Part shown: in pieces, positions 8,441 to 18,908 of the stretch
Layout of the letters: every line of letters begins with the position of its first letter
How positions within the stretch are numbered: position 1 is the first letter of the stretch
Source: Massilia agilis
Lineage (GTDB): Bacteria > Pseudomonadota > Gammaproteobacteria > Burkholderiales > Burkholderiaceae_D
DNA length: 64,000 nt
Direction: 5' to 3'
NCBI RefSeq assembly: GCF_024756255.1
Contig: NZ_JANUHB010000001.1
Location: forward strand, 248,001-312,000
Position numbers and translations under genes: made by a program
The notes under the pieces: generated by a model
Database searches by the model: none
Seen by the model: only the letters and a program-made list of their open reading frames with translations
What the model was told of the DNA's origin: nothing

Positions 8441-8552
8441 GTAGGGTGGGCAGCTTGTCTGCCCACGCGTTCAATCAACGTACGCTTGTTCGATCGAGCG
8501 ATCACGCCGACGCCGCTTGAACGCGTGGGCAGGAAAACCTGCCCACCCTACG
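8441..8552. repeat. Palindromic intergenic repeat, family A, copy 2
   Basis: Left arm GTAGGGTGGGCAG-CTTGT-CTGCCCACGCGTTCAA and right arm, inverted, TGGGCAGG-AAAA-CCTGCCCA ending CCCTACG, with a roughly 40-bp spacer. It starts 13 bp after the ppsA stop codon, so it can form a hairpin directly at the 3' end of the ppsA message. Confidence 0.88.
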
Positions 8553-8564
8553 CGGCTGTGCAGC

Positions 8565-11003
8565 TTACAGCTTGGCCAGCGTCTGCCAGGTGTCGATCAC
8601 CGAGTCCGGGTTCAGCGACATCGACTCGATGCCCTGCTCCATCAGCCAGACCGCGAAGTCCGGGTTGTCGGACGGGCCCTGGCCACAGATGCCGATGTAC
8701 TTGCCCTGTGCCAGGCAAGCCTTGATCGCCATCGACAGCATTGCCTTGACCGCCGGGTCGCGCTCGTCGAAGTCCTTGGCCAGGAGCTCCATGCCGGAGT
8801 CGCGGTCCAGGCCCAGGGTCAGCTGGGTCAGGTCGTTCGAGCCGATCGAGAAGCCGTCGAAGTGCTGCAGGAACTGGTCGGCCAGGATCGCGTTCGAGGG
8901 AACCTCGCACATCATGATCAGGCGCAGGCCGTTCTCGCCGCGCTTGAGGCCATTCTTGGCCAGCAGATCGACCACCTTCTCGGCCTGGCCCAGCGTGCGC
9001 ACGAACGGCACCATCAGTTCGACGTTGGTCAGGCCCATGTCGTTACGCACGCGCTTCATCGCCGCGCATTCCATCTCGAACGACTCGGCAAAGTCCTCGG
9101 CCAGGTAGCGGGCGGCGCCGCGGAAGCCCAGCATCGGGTTCTCTTCGTCCGGCTCGTAGCGCGAACCGCCGATCAGCTTCTTGTACTCGTTCGACTTGAA
9201 GTCGGACAGGCGCACGATGACCGGTTTCGGCCAGAACGCGGCGGCGATGGTCGCCACGCCTTCGGCCAGCTTGTCCACGTAGAACGCGCGCGGCGATGCG
9301 TGGCCGCGGGCCACCGATTCCACGGCCTTCTTCAGGTCCGGGTCGATGTTCGGGTACTCGAGGATGGCCTTCGGGTGCACGCCGATGTTGTTGTTGATGA
9401 TGAACTCGAGGCGCGCCAGGCCCACACCGGCGTTCGGCACCGACTGGAAGTCGAACGCGAGCTGCGGGTTGCCGACGTTGAGCATGATCTTCGATTTGAG
9501 CGGCGGCAGTTCGCCGCGCGAGACCTCGGTCACCTCGGTTTCCAGCAGGCCGTCGTAGATCTTGCCCTCGTCGCCTTCGGCGCACGAGACGGTCACGAAG
9601 GTGCCGTCCTTGAGCGTTTCGGTGGCGTCGCCGCAGCCCACGACTGCCGGCACGCCGAGCTCACGCGCGATGATCGCTGCGTGGCAGGTACGGCCGCCGC
9701 GGTTGGTGACGATGGCCGAGGCGCGCTTCATCACCGGCTCCCAGTTCGGGTCGGTCATGTCGGCCACCAGCACGTCGCCCGGCTGCACGCGTTCCATTTC
9801 GGACGGGTCGTGGATCACGCGCACGGGACCGGCGCCGATCTTCTGGCCGATCGCGCGGCCCGAAGCCAGCACGGTGCCCTTGCCCTTGAGGGTGAAGCGC
9901 TGCTGCGCGTCGCCCGCCTTCTGCTGCGACTTCACGGTTTCCGGACGCGCCTGCAGGATGTACAGCTTGCCGTCGCGGCCGTCCTTGCCCCACTCGATGT
10001 CCATCGGACGGCCGTAGTGGTTCTCGATGATGACCGCGTACTTGGCCAGCTCGATGATCTCGTCGTCCTTGAGCGAGTAGCGGTTGCGCTGCTCGATGGG
10101 CACGTCCACCGTCTTGACCGAACGGCCGGCCTTGGCTTCGGGCGTGAACTCCATCTTGATGAGCTTGGAGCCGAGGTTGCGGCGGATGACCGGGCACTTG
10201 CCCTGCGCGAGCATCGGCTTGTGCACGTAGAATTCGTCAGGGTTGACGGCGCCCTGCACCACGGTCTCGCCCAGGCCGTAGCTGGAGGTGATGAAGACCA
10301 CGTCCTTGAAGCCCGACTCGGTGTCGATCGTGAACATCACGCCCGATGCGCCCAGGTCGGAGCGCACCATGCGCTGCACGCCGGCCGACAGCGCCACTTC
10401 GGCGTGGGTGAAGCCCTTGTGCACGCGGTACGAGATCGCGCGGTCATTGTACAGCGAAGCGAACACGTGCTTCATCGCCTCGAGCACGTTGTCGATGCCC
10501 ACCACGTTCAGGAAGGTCTCTTGCTGGCCCGCGAACGAAGCGTCCGGCAGGTCTTCGGCGGTGGCCGACGAACGGACGGCGAACGACATTTCGGTGGTCG
10601 AATCGGCCACCAGGCGATCGTAGAAGCCGCGGATTTCCTGCTCCAGGCGCGGCTGGAACGGGGTGTCGACGATCCACTGGCGGATTTCGGCGCCGGCCGC
10701 AGCCAGCGCGCGCACGTCGTCCACGTTCAGGTTTTCCAGGCGCTTGGCGATGCGGTCGGCCAGCGACGGGCCGCCATCGACGCTATGGCCGAGGAAGTCG
10801 CGAAAGGCCGCGGCCGTGGTGGCAAAGCCGCCCGGCACGCGCACGCCGGCGTGGGCCAGCTGGCTGATCATCTCGCCCAGGGACGCGTTTTTGCCGCCGA
10901 CCGACTCGACGTCGGTCATGCGCAGGTCCTCGAACGAGGCGACGTAGACGTTGCCGTCCGCCGCCTGCGGCACTTGCAGTGCTGCATTTGACAAGTTAGT
11001 CAT
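8565..11003 (-). CDS. ppsA: Phosphoenolpyruvate synthase
   Basis: PEP synthase (812 residues) converts pyruvate, ATP and water to PEP, AMP and phosphate, a gluconeogenic step in the cytoplasm. Domains in order: N-terminal ATP-grasp domain starting [11 protein letters not shown] (about 30-40), with [17 protein letters not shown]; the swivelling phosphohistidine domain with [15 protein letters not shown]; and the C-terminal PEP/pyruvate barrel with [11 protein letters not shown] and the catalytic-cysteine segment [12 protein letters not shown] near the end. The start ATG at 11001-11003 (MTNLSNAAL) was chosen over an in-frame start 36 codons upstream that lacks family similarity. It is divergent from ppsR, its own regulator. 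Confidence 0.97.
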   Translation of the reverse strand: MTNLSNAALQVPQAADGNVYVASFEDLRMTDVESVGGKNASLGEMISQLAHAGVRVPGGFATTAAAFRDFLGHSVDGGPSLADRIAKRLENLNVDDVRALAAAGAEIRQWIVDTPFQPRLEQEIRGFYDRLVADSTTEMSFAVRSSATAEDLPDASFAGQQETFLNVVGIDNVLEAMKHVFASLYNDRAISYRVHKGFTHAEVALSAGVQRMVRSDLGASGVMFTIDTESGFKDVVFITSSYGLGETVVQGAVNPDEFYVHKPMLAQGKCPVIRRNLGSKLIKMEFTPEAKAGRSVKTVDVPIEQRNRYSLKDDEIIELAKYAVIIENHYGRPMDIEWGKDGRDGKLYILQARPETVKSQQKAGDAQQRFTLKGKGTVLASGRAIGQKIGAGPVRVIHDPSEMERVQPGDVLVADMTDPNWEPVMKRASAIVTNRGGRTCHAAIIARELGVPAVVGCGDATETLKDGTFVTVSCAEGDEGKIYDGLLETEVTEVSRGELPPLKSKIMLNVGNPQLAFDFQSVPNAGVGLARLEFIINNNIGVHPKAILEYPNIDPDLKKAVESVARGHASPRAFYVDKLAEGVATIAAAFWPKPVIVRLSDFKSNEYKKLIGGSRYEPDEENPMLGFRGAARYLAEDFAESFEMECAAMKRVRNDMGLTNVELMVPFVRTLGQAEKVVDLLAKNGLKRGENGLRLIMMCEVPSNAILADQFLQHFDGFSIGSNDLTQLTLGLDRDSGMELLAKDFDERDPAVKAMLSMAIKACLAQGKYIGICGQGPSDNPDFAVWLMEQGIESMSLNPDSVIDTWQTLAKL

Positions 11004-11187
11004 GGTTAAACACCTTATGATGATGGAAATCTTTCGTGCCTGGCCGGACGACGGTGTTTTCTTGTTATTCTTCGCGTCGTGCAGCACAATGCAAAAACCG
11101 TTGCCCAGCATTGTACTCCGGGCAGCTAGGATTTACAGCGCACAAGTCTGGAGATTTGGTGCGCATTGAACAAACAAAATTTTGAAA

Positions 11188-12036
11188 ATGACGGCCGATA
11201 CCCCCCAAGCGCTCCCCACGTCCACCAGAACTGTCTTTTTTGTATCGGACGGAACCGGTATCACAGCAGAAACATTCGGCCACGCAGTGCTGAGCCAGTT
11301 CGAGATGCGGTTCCGGCAAATCCGCCTGCCGTTCATCGACAGCATCGACAAGGCGCACGATGCGGCGCGCCGCATCAACGAGGTCTTTTCGGTAGACCAG
11401 CAGAGACCGATTGTGTTCTCGACCCTGGTCACGCCCAAGCTGTCCGCGATCATCCGGGCCGCCAACGGCATGCACATGGACCTGTTCCAGACCTTCGTGG
11501 CGCCGATGGAACAAGAACTTGGCGTCAAATCGACCCATACGATCGGGCGCATCCACAACACGGTGGACACCGAGGAGTACAAGAACCGCATCGAGGCGAT
11601 CAACTTTTCGCTGGCGCACGATGACGGGCAGTCGCACAAGAACCTGGCCGAGGCCGACGTGATCCTGGTGGGCGTGTCGCGCTCGGGCAAGACGCCGACC
11701 AGCCTGTACCTGGCCATGCAGTACGGGCTGAAGGCGGCCAACTACCCCTTGATTCCGGACGACTTCGAACGCGGCAGGCTGCCGTCGGCGCTGCCGGAGT
11801 TCAGGCACAAGCTGTTCGGGCTGACGATTTCGCCGGAACGCCTGTCGCAGATCCGGAACGAGCGGCGCGCGGGCAGTAAATACGCATCGCTGCAAAATTG
11901 CCGCTACGAGATCAACGAGGCCGAGCAGATGATGCAGCGCGAAGGGATTCGCTGGCTGTCCTCGACCACCAAGTCGATCGAGGAGATCGCGACGACGATC
12001 CTGCAGGAGATTAAGCCGGATCGGAACAACTCCTGA
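11188..12036 (+). CDS. ppsR: PEP synthase regulatory kinase/phosphorylase
   Basis: Bifunctional DUF299 protein (282 residues) that inactivates PEP synthase by ADP-dependent threonine phosphorylation and reactivates it by phosphate-dependent dephosphorylation. Family hallmarks are [26 protein letters not shown] text near residues 14-35 and the P-loop [16 protein letters not shown] (about 154-169), then [12 protein letters not shown]. The ATG at 11188 was preferred to the in-frame TTG two codons earlier. It is divergently transcribed from ppsA with 184 bp between start codons, so the target enzyme and its regulator share a control region. No clear -35/-10 pair was identified there. Confidence 0.96.
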   Translation: MTADTPQALPTSTRTVFFVSDGTGITAETFGHAVLSQFEMRFRQIRLPFIDSIDKAHDAARRINEVFSVDQQRPIVFSTLVTPKLSAIIRAANGMHMDLFQTFVAPMEQELGVKSTHTIGRIHNTVDTEEYKNRIEAINFSLAHDDGQSHKNLAEADVILVGVSRSGKTPTSLYLAMQYGLKAANYPLIPDDFERGRLPSALPEFRHKLFGLTISPERLSQIRNERRAGSKYASLQNCRYEINEAEQMMQREGIRWLSSTTKSIEEIATTILQEIKPDRNNS

Positions 12037-12054
12037 GCGGCGCGCGGACGCATT

Positions 12055-12157
12055 GTAGGGTGGGCAGGTTTTCCTGCCCACGCGTTCAGCGATCCGTACA
12101 ATGAGCGTTCATGCCAGCAGTAGTTGAACGCGTGGGCAGAAGATCTGCCCACCCTAC
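12055..12157. repeat. Palindromic intergenic repeat, family A, copy 3
   Basis: Left arm GTAGGGTGGGCAGG-TTTT-CCTGCCCACGCGTTCA and inverted right arm TGAACGCGTGGGCAGA-AGA-TCTGCCCACCCTAC. It lies between the convergent stops of ppsR and the receiver-EAL gene. Confidence 0.88.
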
Positions 12158-12165
12158 CGACAGCC

Positions 12166-13362
12166 TCAGAAAAAGTGCCGCCAGTCTTCCAGCCACCCCG
12201 GGAAGGCCGACGCTTCCATCGGGTTGGCGATGTGGTAGCCCTGCGCGTAGGTGCAGCCAAGCCCTTGCAGGAAGTCCCAGTCCTGCCGGGTTTCCACGCC
12301 CACGGCCACCGACATGCGGTCCAGGTTGTGGGCCAGGCCCAGGCAGGACTTGAGGACCGTGCCCAGCGGGCGTTTCTTGGACGCGCCATCGACGAAGCTG
12401 CGGTCGATCTTCAGCTCCGAGAACGGAATGCGCGCCAGCAGCTGCAGGTTCGAGCGGCCGGTGCCGTAGTCGTCGATGGCCAGGCCAAAGCCCATCATGC
12501 GCAGCCGCACCAGCCGTTCGATGAAGTCCGGGTCGCTGGTGAGCACCGATGACTCCGGCATCTCGAAGGTCAGGTAATCCGGCAGCAGCCGGTGGCGGCC
12601 AAGCGCGGCGCTGACCTGGCGGATGAAGGCCGGGTGCGCCACCGTTTCCGGCGCCAGGTTGATCGAGATGGAGATCGGGATGCCTTGGTCATGCAGCTTG
12701 CGGCAGCGTTCCAGCGACAGCTCGATCATGCTCCAGTCGAGGAAATCGATGCGGTTGTTCTCTTCCAGCGCGTGGATGAAGGACGAAGGCGTGAGCACGC
12801 CGTGCTCCGGATGGCGCCAGCGCGCGAACACTTCCAGGCCCTTGACCTGGCCGGTCGCCAGCTCGATCTTGGGCTGGAAGAAGGGTTCGAATTCACGCCG
12901 CTGCAGGCCCACGCCGATGTCGGTGAACGTAAAGCGCGGGCCGCCCGCCGTCTCGGCCGGTGGCGCGGGCGGCGCGTAGTTGTCCAGCAGCGTCTTGAGC
13001 TTGGCCAGGGTGACCGGCTTGGCGATGGTGCCGAGCAGCTCCAGCCCGTACACCTGGGCCAGCGTCTCCACCGAGAACATCAGCGCGGGCGGCTGCTTGC
13101 CTGTCATGATCACGCTGCTGTGGCAGTCCAGGCCGGCGAGGTTGCGGATCAGCTCCAGGCCGTCCATGCCCGGCAGGTCCAGGTCGATGATCGCGACGTC
13201 CGCCGCCGGCGAAAAGCCGCCCTGGAAGAAGCGCAGCGCCGTGTGCCCATCGGGCGCATCGGTCACCCGGCTCGCGCCGAGATGGCCGAGCATGTCCTTC
13301 AGCGCCGCGCGCTGCGCCGGGTCTGCTTCCGCTACCAGAAAATGCAAATGCGCGATATCCAT
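12166..13362 (-). CDS. Response regulator with EAL (c-di-GMP phosphodiesterase) domain
   Basis: Cytoplasmic two-domain protein, 398 residues. A receiver domain (about 5-125) has the likely phosphoacceptor Asp60 in IIDLDLPGMDG and the conserved Lys115 in AKP. The EAL domain (about 150-395) should hydrolyse c-di-GMP. The signature is EVF (177-179) instead of EAL, and ELTES is EMPES, but the metal and catalytic residues look kept: Glu177, the Asn of SINLA, DD in AIDDYGTG, LKID, GVET and AQGY. It is therefore probably active. No kinase gene is adjacent. It is a single gene ending next to the family A repeat. Confidence 0.88.
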   Translation of the reverse strand: MDIAHLHFLVAEADPAQRAALKDMLGHLGASRVTDAPDGHTALRFFQGGFSPAADVAIIDLDLPGMDGLELIRNLAGLDCHSSVIMTGKQPPALMFSVETLAQVYGLELLGTIAKPVTLAKLKTLLDNYAPPAPPAETAGGPRFTFTDIGVGLQRREFEPFFQPKIELATGQVKGLEVFARWRHPEHGVLTPSSFIHALEENNRIDFLDWSMIELSLERCRKLHDQGIPISISINLAPETVAHPAFIRQVSAALGRHRLLPDYLTFEMPESSVLTSDPDFIERLVRLRMMGFGLAIDDYGTGRSNLQLLARIPFSELKIDRSFVDGASKKRPLGTVLKSCLGLAHNLDRMSVAVGVETRQDWDFLQGLGCTYAQGYHIANPMEASAFPGWLEDWRHFF

Positions 13363-13414
13363 CGATGCTCCAGATTGCCTAGGCGCAAGAGTAACCCGAG
13401 CAGCAAGCTGCCGT

Positions 13415-14200
13415 CTAGCTTTGGTTCTGGCGCAGTTGCTCGAAAAAGCACACTGCGGCGCAGGCGGCCACGTTCAGCGACTCGACCTTGCCGGCATGCG
13501 GCACCGCGACCCGGTGCGTGGCCAGTTCGAGCACTTCGGCGGTGACGCCCTGCCCTTCGTGCCCAAGCACCCAGGCGACGTCGCGCTTCAGGTCCAGGCT
13601 GTACAGGCGCTCGGCGGCGTAGCCGCTGGTTGCCAGCACCGGCACGCGCGCATCGCGCACCAGCTGCGGCAGGTCCACGTTCTCGAAGATTTCGAGCACG
13701 AAGTGGGCGCCCATCGCGGCGCGCAGCACCTTGGGCGACCAGCAGAACGCGGTGCCGGCGCTGCAGAAGACCTGCTTGATCCCGGCCGCCGCGGCGCTGC
13801 GCAGGATCGAGCCGACGTTGCCGGGGTCCTGCACGCCGTCCAGCAGCACGGCCGACTGCGCCAGCGCGCCGGGCTGCGCCGGACGCGGCGTGGCCACGAC
13901 GAAGGCGAGGTTGATGCCGTGCTCGACCTGGCTGATGGCCGCGAACAGCGCATCGGGGAACACGGTGACGGGGGCGCGCAGGCTCTCGCAGCGGCGCACC
14001 ACGGCGTCGACTTCGGGGTTGGCCAGCACGCCTTCGGACACCACGCAGTGGACCGGCGCGCCACGCAGGTCGAGCCAGGCCTGGCACAGGTGCACCCCGT
14101 CCAGCAGGCTCTGGCCGGCCTTGCGCCGCGCCTGCGAGCTGGTGGCGAGCTGCTTGAGTTCCTTGTAGAACGCGTTGTCGCGCGAGGTGATGGTTTTCAT
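13415..14200 (-). CDS. TrmH/SpoU family RNA 2'-O-methyltransferase
   Basis: SPOUT-class RNA methyltransferase, 261 residues. It has an N-terminal substrate-binding domain (about 1-95) and a C-terminal knotted SAM domain with the three family motifs: [22 protein letters not shown] and [16 protein letters not shown]. The target is likely rRNA or tRNA; the exact nucleotide cannot be read from sequence. The start ATG overlaps the rnhB stop as ATGA (4 nt), which sets the start and implies translational coupling at the end of the lpx-rnhB operon. Confidence 0.9.
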   Translation of the reverse strand: MKTITSRDNAFYKELKQLATSSQARRKAGQSLLDGVHLCQAWLDLRGAPVHCVVSEGVLANPEVDAVVRRCESLRAPVTVFPDALFAAISQVEHGINLAFVVATPRPAQPGALAQSAVLLDGVQDPGNVGSILRSAAAAGIKQVFCSAGTAFCWSPKVLRAAMGAHFVLEIFENVDLPQLVRDARVPVLATSGYAAERLYSLDLKRDVAWVLGHEGQGVTAEVLELATHRVAVPHAGKVESLNVAACAAVCFFEQLRQNQS

Positions 14201-14841
14201 AGGTCCGCGAACAGGTCTGGCTCCATCAGCGCACGCACTGGCGCGAACGAGCGGCGGTGTACCGGGCACGGGCCGTGTTCGCGCAGGCGCTCCAGGTGCA
14301 GCGGGGTCGAGTAGCCCTTGTGCTGGTCAAAGCCGTACTGCGGGTACACCTCGTGCAGCGCCACCAGCGCGGCATCGCGCGCGGTCTTGGCCAGGATCGA
14401 GGCGGCCGAAATCGCATGCACCTTGTCGTCGCCTTCGACGATCGCATGGGCCTTGATCGAGAGCGGCGGGCAGCGGTTGCCGTCGATGAGGGCAATGGTC
14501 GGCACCGTGGCCAGCGCCTCGACCGCGCGGCGCATGGCCAGCATGGTCGCCTGGAGGATGTTCAGGCTGTCGATCTCCTGGTGCGAGCACTCGGCAATCG
14601 CCCACGCCAGCGCGCATTCCTTGATTCTCGGCGCCAGCTCGTTGCGGCGCGCTTCGGTCAGCTGCTTGGAGTCCTTCAAGCCCTCGATGGGGCGCTTGGG
14701 GTCGAGGATGACGGCGGCCGCGAAGACCGGGCCCGCCAGCGGTCCCCTGCCCGCTTCGTCCACGCCGCACACGATGTCCTCGAGCGTGAACGGGCGCAGC
14801 CGGGGCGGCAGGCCGGGGTAGAAATTGATCTTCTTGCTCAT
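14197..14841 (-). CDS. rnhB: Ribonuclease HII
   Basis: RNase HII (214 residues) cleaves RNA in RNA-DNA hybrids and starts removal of misincorporated ribonucleotides. Visible catalytic features are [15 protein letters not shown] (about 25-39), with the first Asp-Glu pair, [17 protein letters not shown], and [15 protein letters not shown] with the later acidic partners. The start ATG at 14839-14841 overlaps the lpxB stop by 4 nt (ATGA), and the stop overlaps the methyltransferase start the same way. Its place after lpxB is conserved in many proteobacteria. Confidence 0.96.
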   Translation of the reverse strand: MSKKINFYPGLPPRLRPFTLEDIVCGVDEAGRGPLAGPVFAAAVILDPKRPIEGLKDSKQLTEARRNELAPRIKECALAWAIAECSHQEIDSLNILQATMLAMRRAVEALATVPTIALIDGNRCPPLSIKAHAIVEGDDKVHAISAASILAKTARDAALVALHEVYPQYGFDQHKGYSTPLHLERLREHGPCPVHRRSFAPVRALMEPDLFADL

Positions 14842-15998
14842 GATGCTTGGCCAATCACACGCAGGACGGCTTCGGCGCTCTCGGCCGCGCTGTTCCTGAG
14901 CAGGCTGTGGTGCATGTCGGTGAAGCGCTGCGCCAGCCGCTCGCGGCCGGCCGTGTCCTCCAGCTGCCGCCACACGGCGTCGGCCAGCGCTTCGGGCTTC
15001 GCAGCGTGCTGCAGGAACTCGGGCACGACGAACTCGCGCGACAAGATGTTCGGCAGCCCGATCCACGGCATGTAGCCCATGTGGCGCATGATCTGCCAGG
15101 ACGCTTCGAATACTTTATACGCGATCACCATCGGCTTTTTGAACAGCGCCACTTCCAGTGTGGCCGTGCCGGAGGCGACCAGCACCGCGTCGGCCGCCGC
15201 AATGGCCGTGTGCGATTGGCCGTCCACCACCTGCACCGGCACGTCGGACAGGCCCGCCTTGGCCGCCAGTTCGGTGAACAGGGCCTTTTGCCGTTCGCCC
15301 GCCATCGGCATCACGAACTTCAGCTGCGGGTCGCGCTGGGCCAGGATGCGCACTGCGCGCATGAACGGCTCGGTGAGGTACTTGATCTCGCCCATGCGGC
15401 TGCCGGGCATGACGGTGACCACGCGCGCGTCCTCGGCCAGGCCGAGCGCGCGCCGCGCGCCCGCCACGTCCGGCTGTAGCGGGATCATCTCGGCCAGCGG
15501 GTGGCCGATGTACGTAACCGGCACGCCCGCGTCGCGGTAAATCTGCTCCTCGAACGGGAAGATCACGAGCATGTGCGAGACGGCGCGCTTGATCTTCTTG
15601 ATGCGCCCGCCGCGCCAGGCCCAGATCTGCGGGCTCACGAAGTGCACGGTGGGGATGCCTGCGGCGCGCAGCTGCTCTTCCAGCCCAAGGTTAAAGCCCG
15701 GATAGTCGGCGCCGATGAAGGCGGCCGGGGGCTCGGCGATGAGCTGGTCGCGCAGCCGGTTCTGGATGCCCTTGATCTCGCGGTAGCGCGGAATGACCTC
15801 GAACAGGCCGCGCACGGTGAGCGTGTCCATCGGCACGCTCGAGACCAGCCCCTGCTCGATCATGCGCGGACCGCCGATGCCGGAAAATCGCGCGTTGGGA
15901 AGATGTGGCCGCAGGCCTGCCATCAGGCGGCCGGCGAGCATGTCGCCGGAGACCTCGCCGGCGACGAGTGCGAGCGAGATGTCAGCGGACGATGCCAC
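14838..15998 (-). CDS. lpxB: Lipid A disaccharide synthase
   Basis: LpxB (386 residues) joins UDP-2,3-diacylglucosamine and lipid X to the lipid A disaccharide at the inner membrane. It is a GT-B glycosyltransferase (family GT19). Visible features are the N-terminal [17 protein letters not shown] (about 10-26), [11 protein letters not shown], the central YPGFN and [11 protein letters not shown] segments, and the C-terminal region [12 protein letters not shown] with the nucleotide-sugar site. It overlaps lpxA by 17 nt and rnhB by 4 nt. Part of the skp-lpxD-fabZ-lpxA-lpxB run. Confidence 0.97.
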   Translation of the reverse strand: MASSADISLALVAGEVSGDMLAGRLMAGLRPHLPNARFSGIGGPRMIEQGLVSSVPMDTLTVRGLFEVIPRYREIKGIQNRLRDQLIAEPPAAFIGADYPGFNLGLEEQLRAAGIPTVHFVSPQIWAWRGGRIKKIKRAVSHMLVIFPFEEQIYRDAGVPVTYIGHPLAEMIPLQPDVAGARRALGLAEDARVVTVMPGSRMGEIKYLTEPFMRAVRILAQRDPQLKFVMPMAGERQKALFTELAAKAGLSDVPVQVVDGQSHTAIAAADAVLVASGTATLEVALFKKPMVIAYKVFEASWQIMRHMGYMPWIGLPNILSREFVVPEFLQHAAKPEALADAVWRQLEDTAGRERLAQRFTDMHHSLLRNSAAESAEAVLRVIGQAS

Positions 15999-16770
15999 GG
16001 GCCGCCGCGTCGAGGAACCCGCGCATCGCGCGCACGTGCGGCGCCGCCTCGAGCGAGGCCGCTTCCTGCTCTTCGAGCACTGCCTTGGCTTCTTCCAGCG
16101 TCAGGCCGGCGCGGTAGATCGACTTGTAGGCGGCGCGAATGCCGTCGATCTGCTCGCGCGTAAAGCCGCGCCGCTTCAGGCCCTCGACGTTGATGCCCTT
16201 GGCCGCAGCCGGGTTACCGGCCACCATGACGAACGGCGGCACGTCCTGCGTCAGGCTGGTGTACATGCCGATGAAGGCGTGGGCGCCGATCTTGCAGAAC
16301 TGGTGCACGCCGCAGTAGCCCGACAGGATCGCCCAGTCGCCCACCTCGACGTGGCCGGCCAGCTGCGCATTGTTCGAGAAGATCGTGTGGCTGCCGACCT
16401 GGCAGTCGTGCGCCAGGTGCACGTAGGCCGAGATCCAGTTGTCGTCGCCCAGGCGCGTGACGCCCTTGTCCTGCACCGTACCGAGGTTGAAGGTGACGAA
16501 TTCGCGGATCGTGTTGCCGTTGCCGATCTCCAGGCGCGTCGGTTCGCCGTTCCACTTCTTGTCCTGCGGCGCGGCGCCGATGGAGGAGAACTGGAAGAAC
16601 TTGTTGTCGCGGCCGATCGTGGTGTGGCCTTCGATGACCACGTGCGGGCCCACCACCGTGCCGGCGTCGATGCGCACGTGCGGGCCGATGATCGAATACG
16701 GGCCGACTTCGACCGAGCTGTCCAGCTCCGCCTTGGGATCGACGATCGCGCTCGGGTGAATCCTGGTCAT
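15982..16770 (-). CDS. lpxA: UDP-N-acetylglucosamine acyltransferase
   Basis: LpxA (262 residues) makes the first step of lipid A synthesis, transferring a 3-hydroxyacyl chain from ACP to UDP-GlcNAc. The N-terminal two thirds is a left-handed beta helix built of hexapeptide repeats, starting IHPSAIVDPKAELDSSVEVG. The catalytic His region is near VHLAHDCQVG (about 118-127), and GYCGVHQFCKIG follows. The C-terminal helical part begins near EGLKRRGFT. It starts directly after the fabZ stop (adjacent base) and overlaps lpxB by 17 nt. Confidence 0.97.
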   Translation of the reverse strand: MTRIHPSAIVDPKAELDSSVEVGPYSIIGPHVRIDAGTVVGPHVVIEGHTTIGRDNKFFQFSSIGAAPQDKKWNGEPTRLEIGNGNTIREFVTFNLGTVQDKGVTRLGDDNWISAYVHLAHDCQVGSHTIFSNNAQLAGHVEVGDWAILSGYCGVHQFCKIGAHAFIGMYTSLTQDVPPFVMVAGNPAAAKGINVEGLKRRGFTREQIDGIRAAYKSIYRAGLTLEEAKAVLEEQEAASLEAAPHVRAMRGFLDAAARGIVR

Positions 16771-17271
16771 TTACTGTCCCGCCGGCTGTTCAGGACGCGC
16801 CATCTGGGTTTCGGCGGCGCCGCGGATGGTGCACATCAGTTCCGCTTCCAGCGCAACCTTGCCGTCCACGCTGCCCACGGCCTTGTACTTCCAGATGCCG
16901 CGCGCCACGCGCAGGATCTCGACGTCCATCTTGAGCTGGTCGCCCGGCTCCACCGGACGCTTGAAGCGCGCGCCGTCGATGCCGGCGAAGTACACCACCG
17001 AATTGGCGTCCGGCTTCACGTTCATGGTCATGAACGACAGGATGGCCGCGGTCTGCGCCATCGCCTCGATCATCAAGACGCCCGGCATCACCGGCTTGTG
17101 CGGGAAGTGGCCGTTGAAGAACTCCTCGTTGGCGGTCACGTTCTTGATCGCGGTGATGCGCTTGCCCAGTTCAAAGTCGACCACGCGGTCCACCAGCAGC
17201 ATCGGGTAGCGGTGCGGCAGGTATTCCTTGATCTGGTTGATGTCGAGAGTCTTGCTTTCGGTAGTGGTCAT
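16771..17271 (-). CDS. fabZ: 3-hydroxyacyl-ACP dehydratase FabZ
   Basis: FabZ (166 residues) dehydrates 3-hydroxyacyl-ACP in fatty acid elongation and so competes with LpxA and LpxD for the same hydroxyacyl pool. It is a hot-dog fold. Visible are the start [20 protein letters not shown] (about 11-30), with the active-site His in LPHRYP, and the segment [23 protein letters not shown] with the catalytic Glu. It overlaps the lpxD stop by 4 nt and abuts lpxA. Confidence 0.97.
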   Translation of the reverse strand: MTTTESKTLDINQIKEYLPHRYPMLLVDRVVDFELGKRITAIKNVTANEEFFNGHFPHKPVMPGVLMIEAMAQTAAILSFMTMNVKPDANSVVYFAGIDGARFKRPVEPGDQLKMDVEILRVARGIWKYKAVGSVDGKVALEAELMCTIRGAAETQMARPEQPAGQ

Positions 17272-18317
17272 TTGTCTTCTGTGAGTTTTTTAATCGTTTT
17301 TTCCAGCGTGCGGATCTTCTCGCGCATCGACGCGAGGTTGCGCACGATGGCCGCGCTCTTTTCCCATTCGGCGTTCTTGGCCAGCGGGTAAAAGCCGGTG
17401 TACTGCCCGGGTTCGAGCACCGAGCGCGACACCATGGTGCCCGACGAAATATGGACGTTGTCGACGATCTCCAGGTGCCCCAGCACCATCGCCGCGCCGC
17501 CAAAGGTGCAGTGCTTGCCGATTTTGGCGCTGCCGGCCACGCCCACGCAGCCGGCCATGGCGGTGTGCGCGCCGATGTGGCAGTTGTGGCCGATCTGGAT
17601 CTGGTTGTCGAGCTTGACGCCGTCTTCCAGCACCGTGTCGGCCAGCGCGCCGCGGTCCACCGAGGTGTTGGCGCCGATCTCGACATCGTCGCCGATCAGC
17701 ACGCGCCCGGTCTGCGGGATCTTGATGTACACGCCGGCCTCGTTGGCAAAGCCGAAGCCGTCCGCGCCGATCACGGCGCCGGAGTGGATGATGCCGCGCG
17801 CGCCGATCTTGCAGCGCGCGTGGAAGGTGACGTTGGCGAACAGGTGCGTGCCTTCGCCCACCTCGGCCTCGCGCCCGATGAAGCAGCCGGCATCGATGAC
17901 GGCGCCGGCCTTGATGACCGCGCCCTCCTCGACCGTGGCATGCGGGCCGACGTGCGCCGACGGATCGATCTTGGCGCTCGCGGCGACCACCGCGCTCGGG
18001 TGGATGCCCGGCTCGGGCTTGATCGCCTCGAGCGCAACGAAATACTGCGCCGCGCGGGCGAAGTAGGCGTACGGGTTGCTGGTGACGATGCGCGCGCCGG
18101 TATAGGTGGCGGCCACGGTCGGGTCGTCCAGCGGCGAGAGGATCAGCGCCGCGGCGTTGCTCTGCGCCGCCAGTGCGCGCAGTTTGCTGTTCGAGAGAAA
18201 GCTGATGTGCGTAGCGCCCGCATCCGAGAGCGGGGCGATGCCGGTCACCTCGATATTCGGGTCACCCGCCAAATGCCCACCGAAGCGTTCGACCAATTCA
18301 GCCAGTCGAGTGCCCAT
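17268..18317 (-). CDS. lpxD: UDP-3-O-acylglucosamine N-acyltransferase
   Basis: LpxD (349 residues) adds the second, N-linked hydroxyacyl chain in lipid A synthesis. The N-terminal uridine-binding domain (about 1-105) has [17 protein letters not shown]. The left-handed beta helix of hexapeptide repeats covers about 105-300, with the catalytic His region in [19 protein letters not shown]-terminal helix is rich in Lys and Glu. The gene follows skp by 30 bp and overlaps fabZ by 4 nt. Confidence 0.97.
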   Translation of the reverse strand: MGTRLAELVERFGGHLAGDPNIEVTGIAPLSDAGATHISFLSNSKLRALAAQSNAAALILSPLDDPTVAATYTGARIVTSNPYAYFARAAQYFVALEAIKPEPGIHPSAVVAASAKIDPSAHVGPHATVEEGAVIKAGAVIDAGCFIGREAEVGEGTHLFANVTFHARCKIGARGIIHSGAVIGADGFGFANEAGVYIKIPQTGRVLIGDDVEIGANTSVDRGALADTVLEDGVKLDNQIQIGHNCHIGAHTAMAGCVGVAGSAKIGKHCTFGGAAMVLGHLEIVDNVHISSGTMVSRSVLEPGQYTGFYPLAKNAEWEKSAAIVRNLASMREKIRTLEKTIKKLTEDK

Positions 18318-18347
18318 CCTGGTTATTCCAATTCAGTGTAAATCGTA

Positions 18348-18869
18348 TTATTTGTCGAGCTGCTTGAGGATCTTGTCGGTGATGTCCACGCGCGGGCTCG
18401 ACCACGCGGTTTCCTGCAGCACCACGTCCAGGTGTTCCTGCTCGGCGATCTGCTCGATCAGCTTGTAGGCCTTCTGGGCGATCGCGGCGCGCTCCTCGTT
18501 CTTGCGCTGCAGGAGGTCCTCCTGGAACTCGCGCTGCATGCGCTGCACGTCCTTTTCCATGTCGAACAGCTCGCGCGAGCGCTTGGTGCGCTCGAGGTCG
18601 CTCATGCGCGGGGCATCGGCGTCGAACTTCTCGGAAGCGGCCTTCAGCTTGCCCACCATCTCTTCGTTGGCCTTCTGGCGCTTGGAGAATTCAGCCTGGA
18701 TCTTGGCGTCGGCCGCCTTCGCCATCTTGGACTCGGTCATCAGGCGCTCGGTGAACACGACACCGATGCGGCTCGGCGCGACCGCGGTTTGCGCCTGGGC
18801 CAGCGAGCACGCGCACAAGGCCGCGAACACGAGGCTCCTGGGCAGCGAGGCAATCGATTTTTTCAACAT
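18348..18869 (-). CDS. skp: Periplasmic chaperone OmpH/Skp
   Basis: Skp-type periplasmic chaperone (173 residues) that escorts unfolded outer-membrane proteins to the BAM complex. A signal peptide ends near AQA-Q (about residue 26). The mature protein starts with IGVVFTERLM and then forms a long Lys/Glu/Arg-rich coiled coil (about 45-130) typical of the jellyfish tentacles of the Skp trimer. The ATG at 18867-18869 was chosen because GGAG lies 6 bases upstream and the signal peptide begins there. It is next to bamA, its functional partner (39 bp). Confidence 0.92.
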   Translation of the reverse strand: MLKKSIASLPRSLVFAALCACSLAQAQTAVAPSRIGVVFTERLMTESKMAKAADAKIQAEFSKRQKANEEMVGKLKAASEKFDADAPRMSDLERTKRSRELFDMEKDVQRMQREFQEDLLQRKNEERAAIAQKAYKLIEQIAEQEHLDVVLQETAWSSPRVDITDKILKQLDK

Positions 18870-18908
18870 AGTTCTCCGCAAACGTAGGATCAGATTGGCC
18901 CCGTCGGG

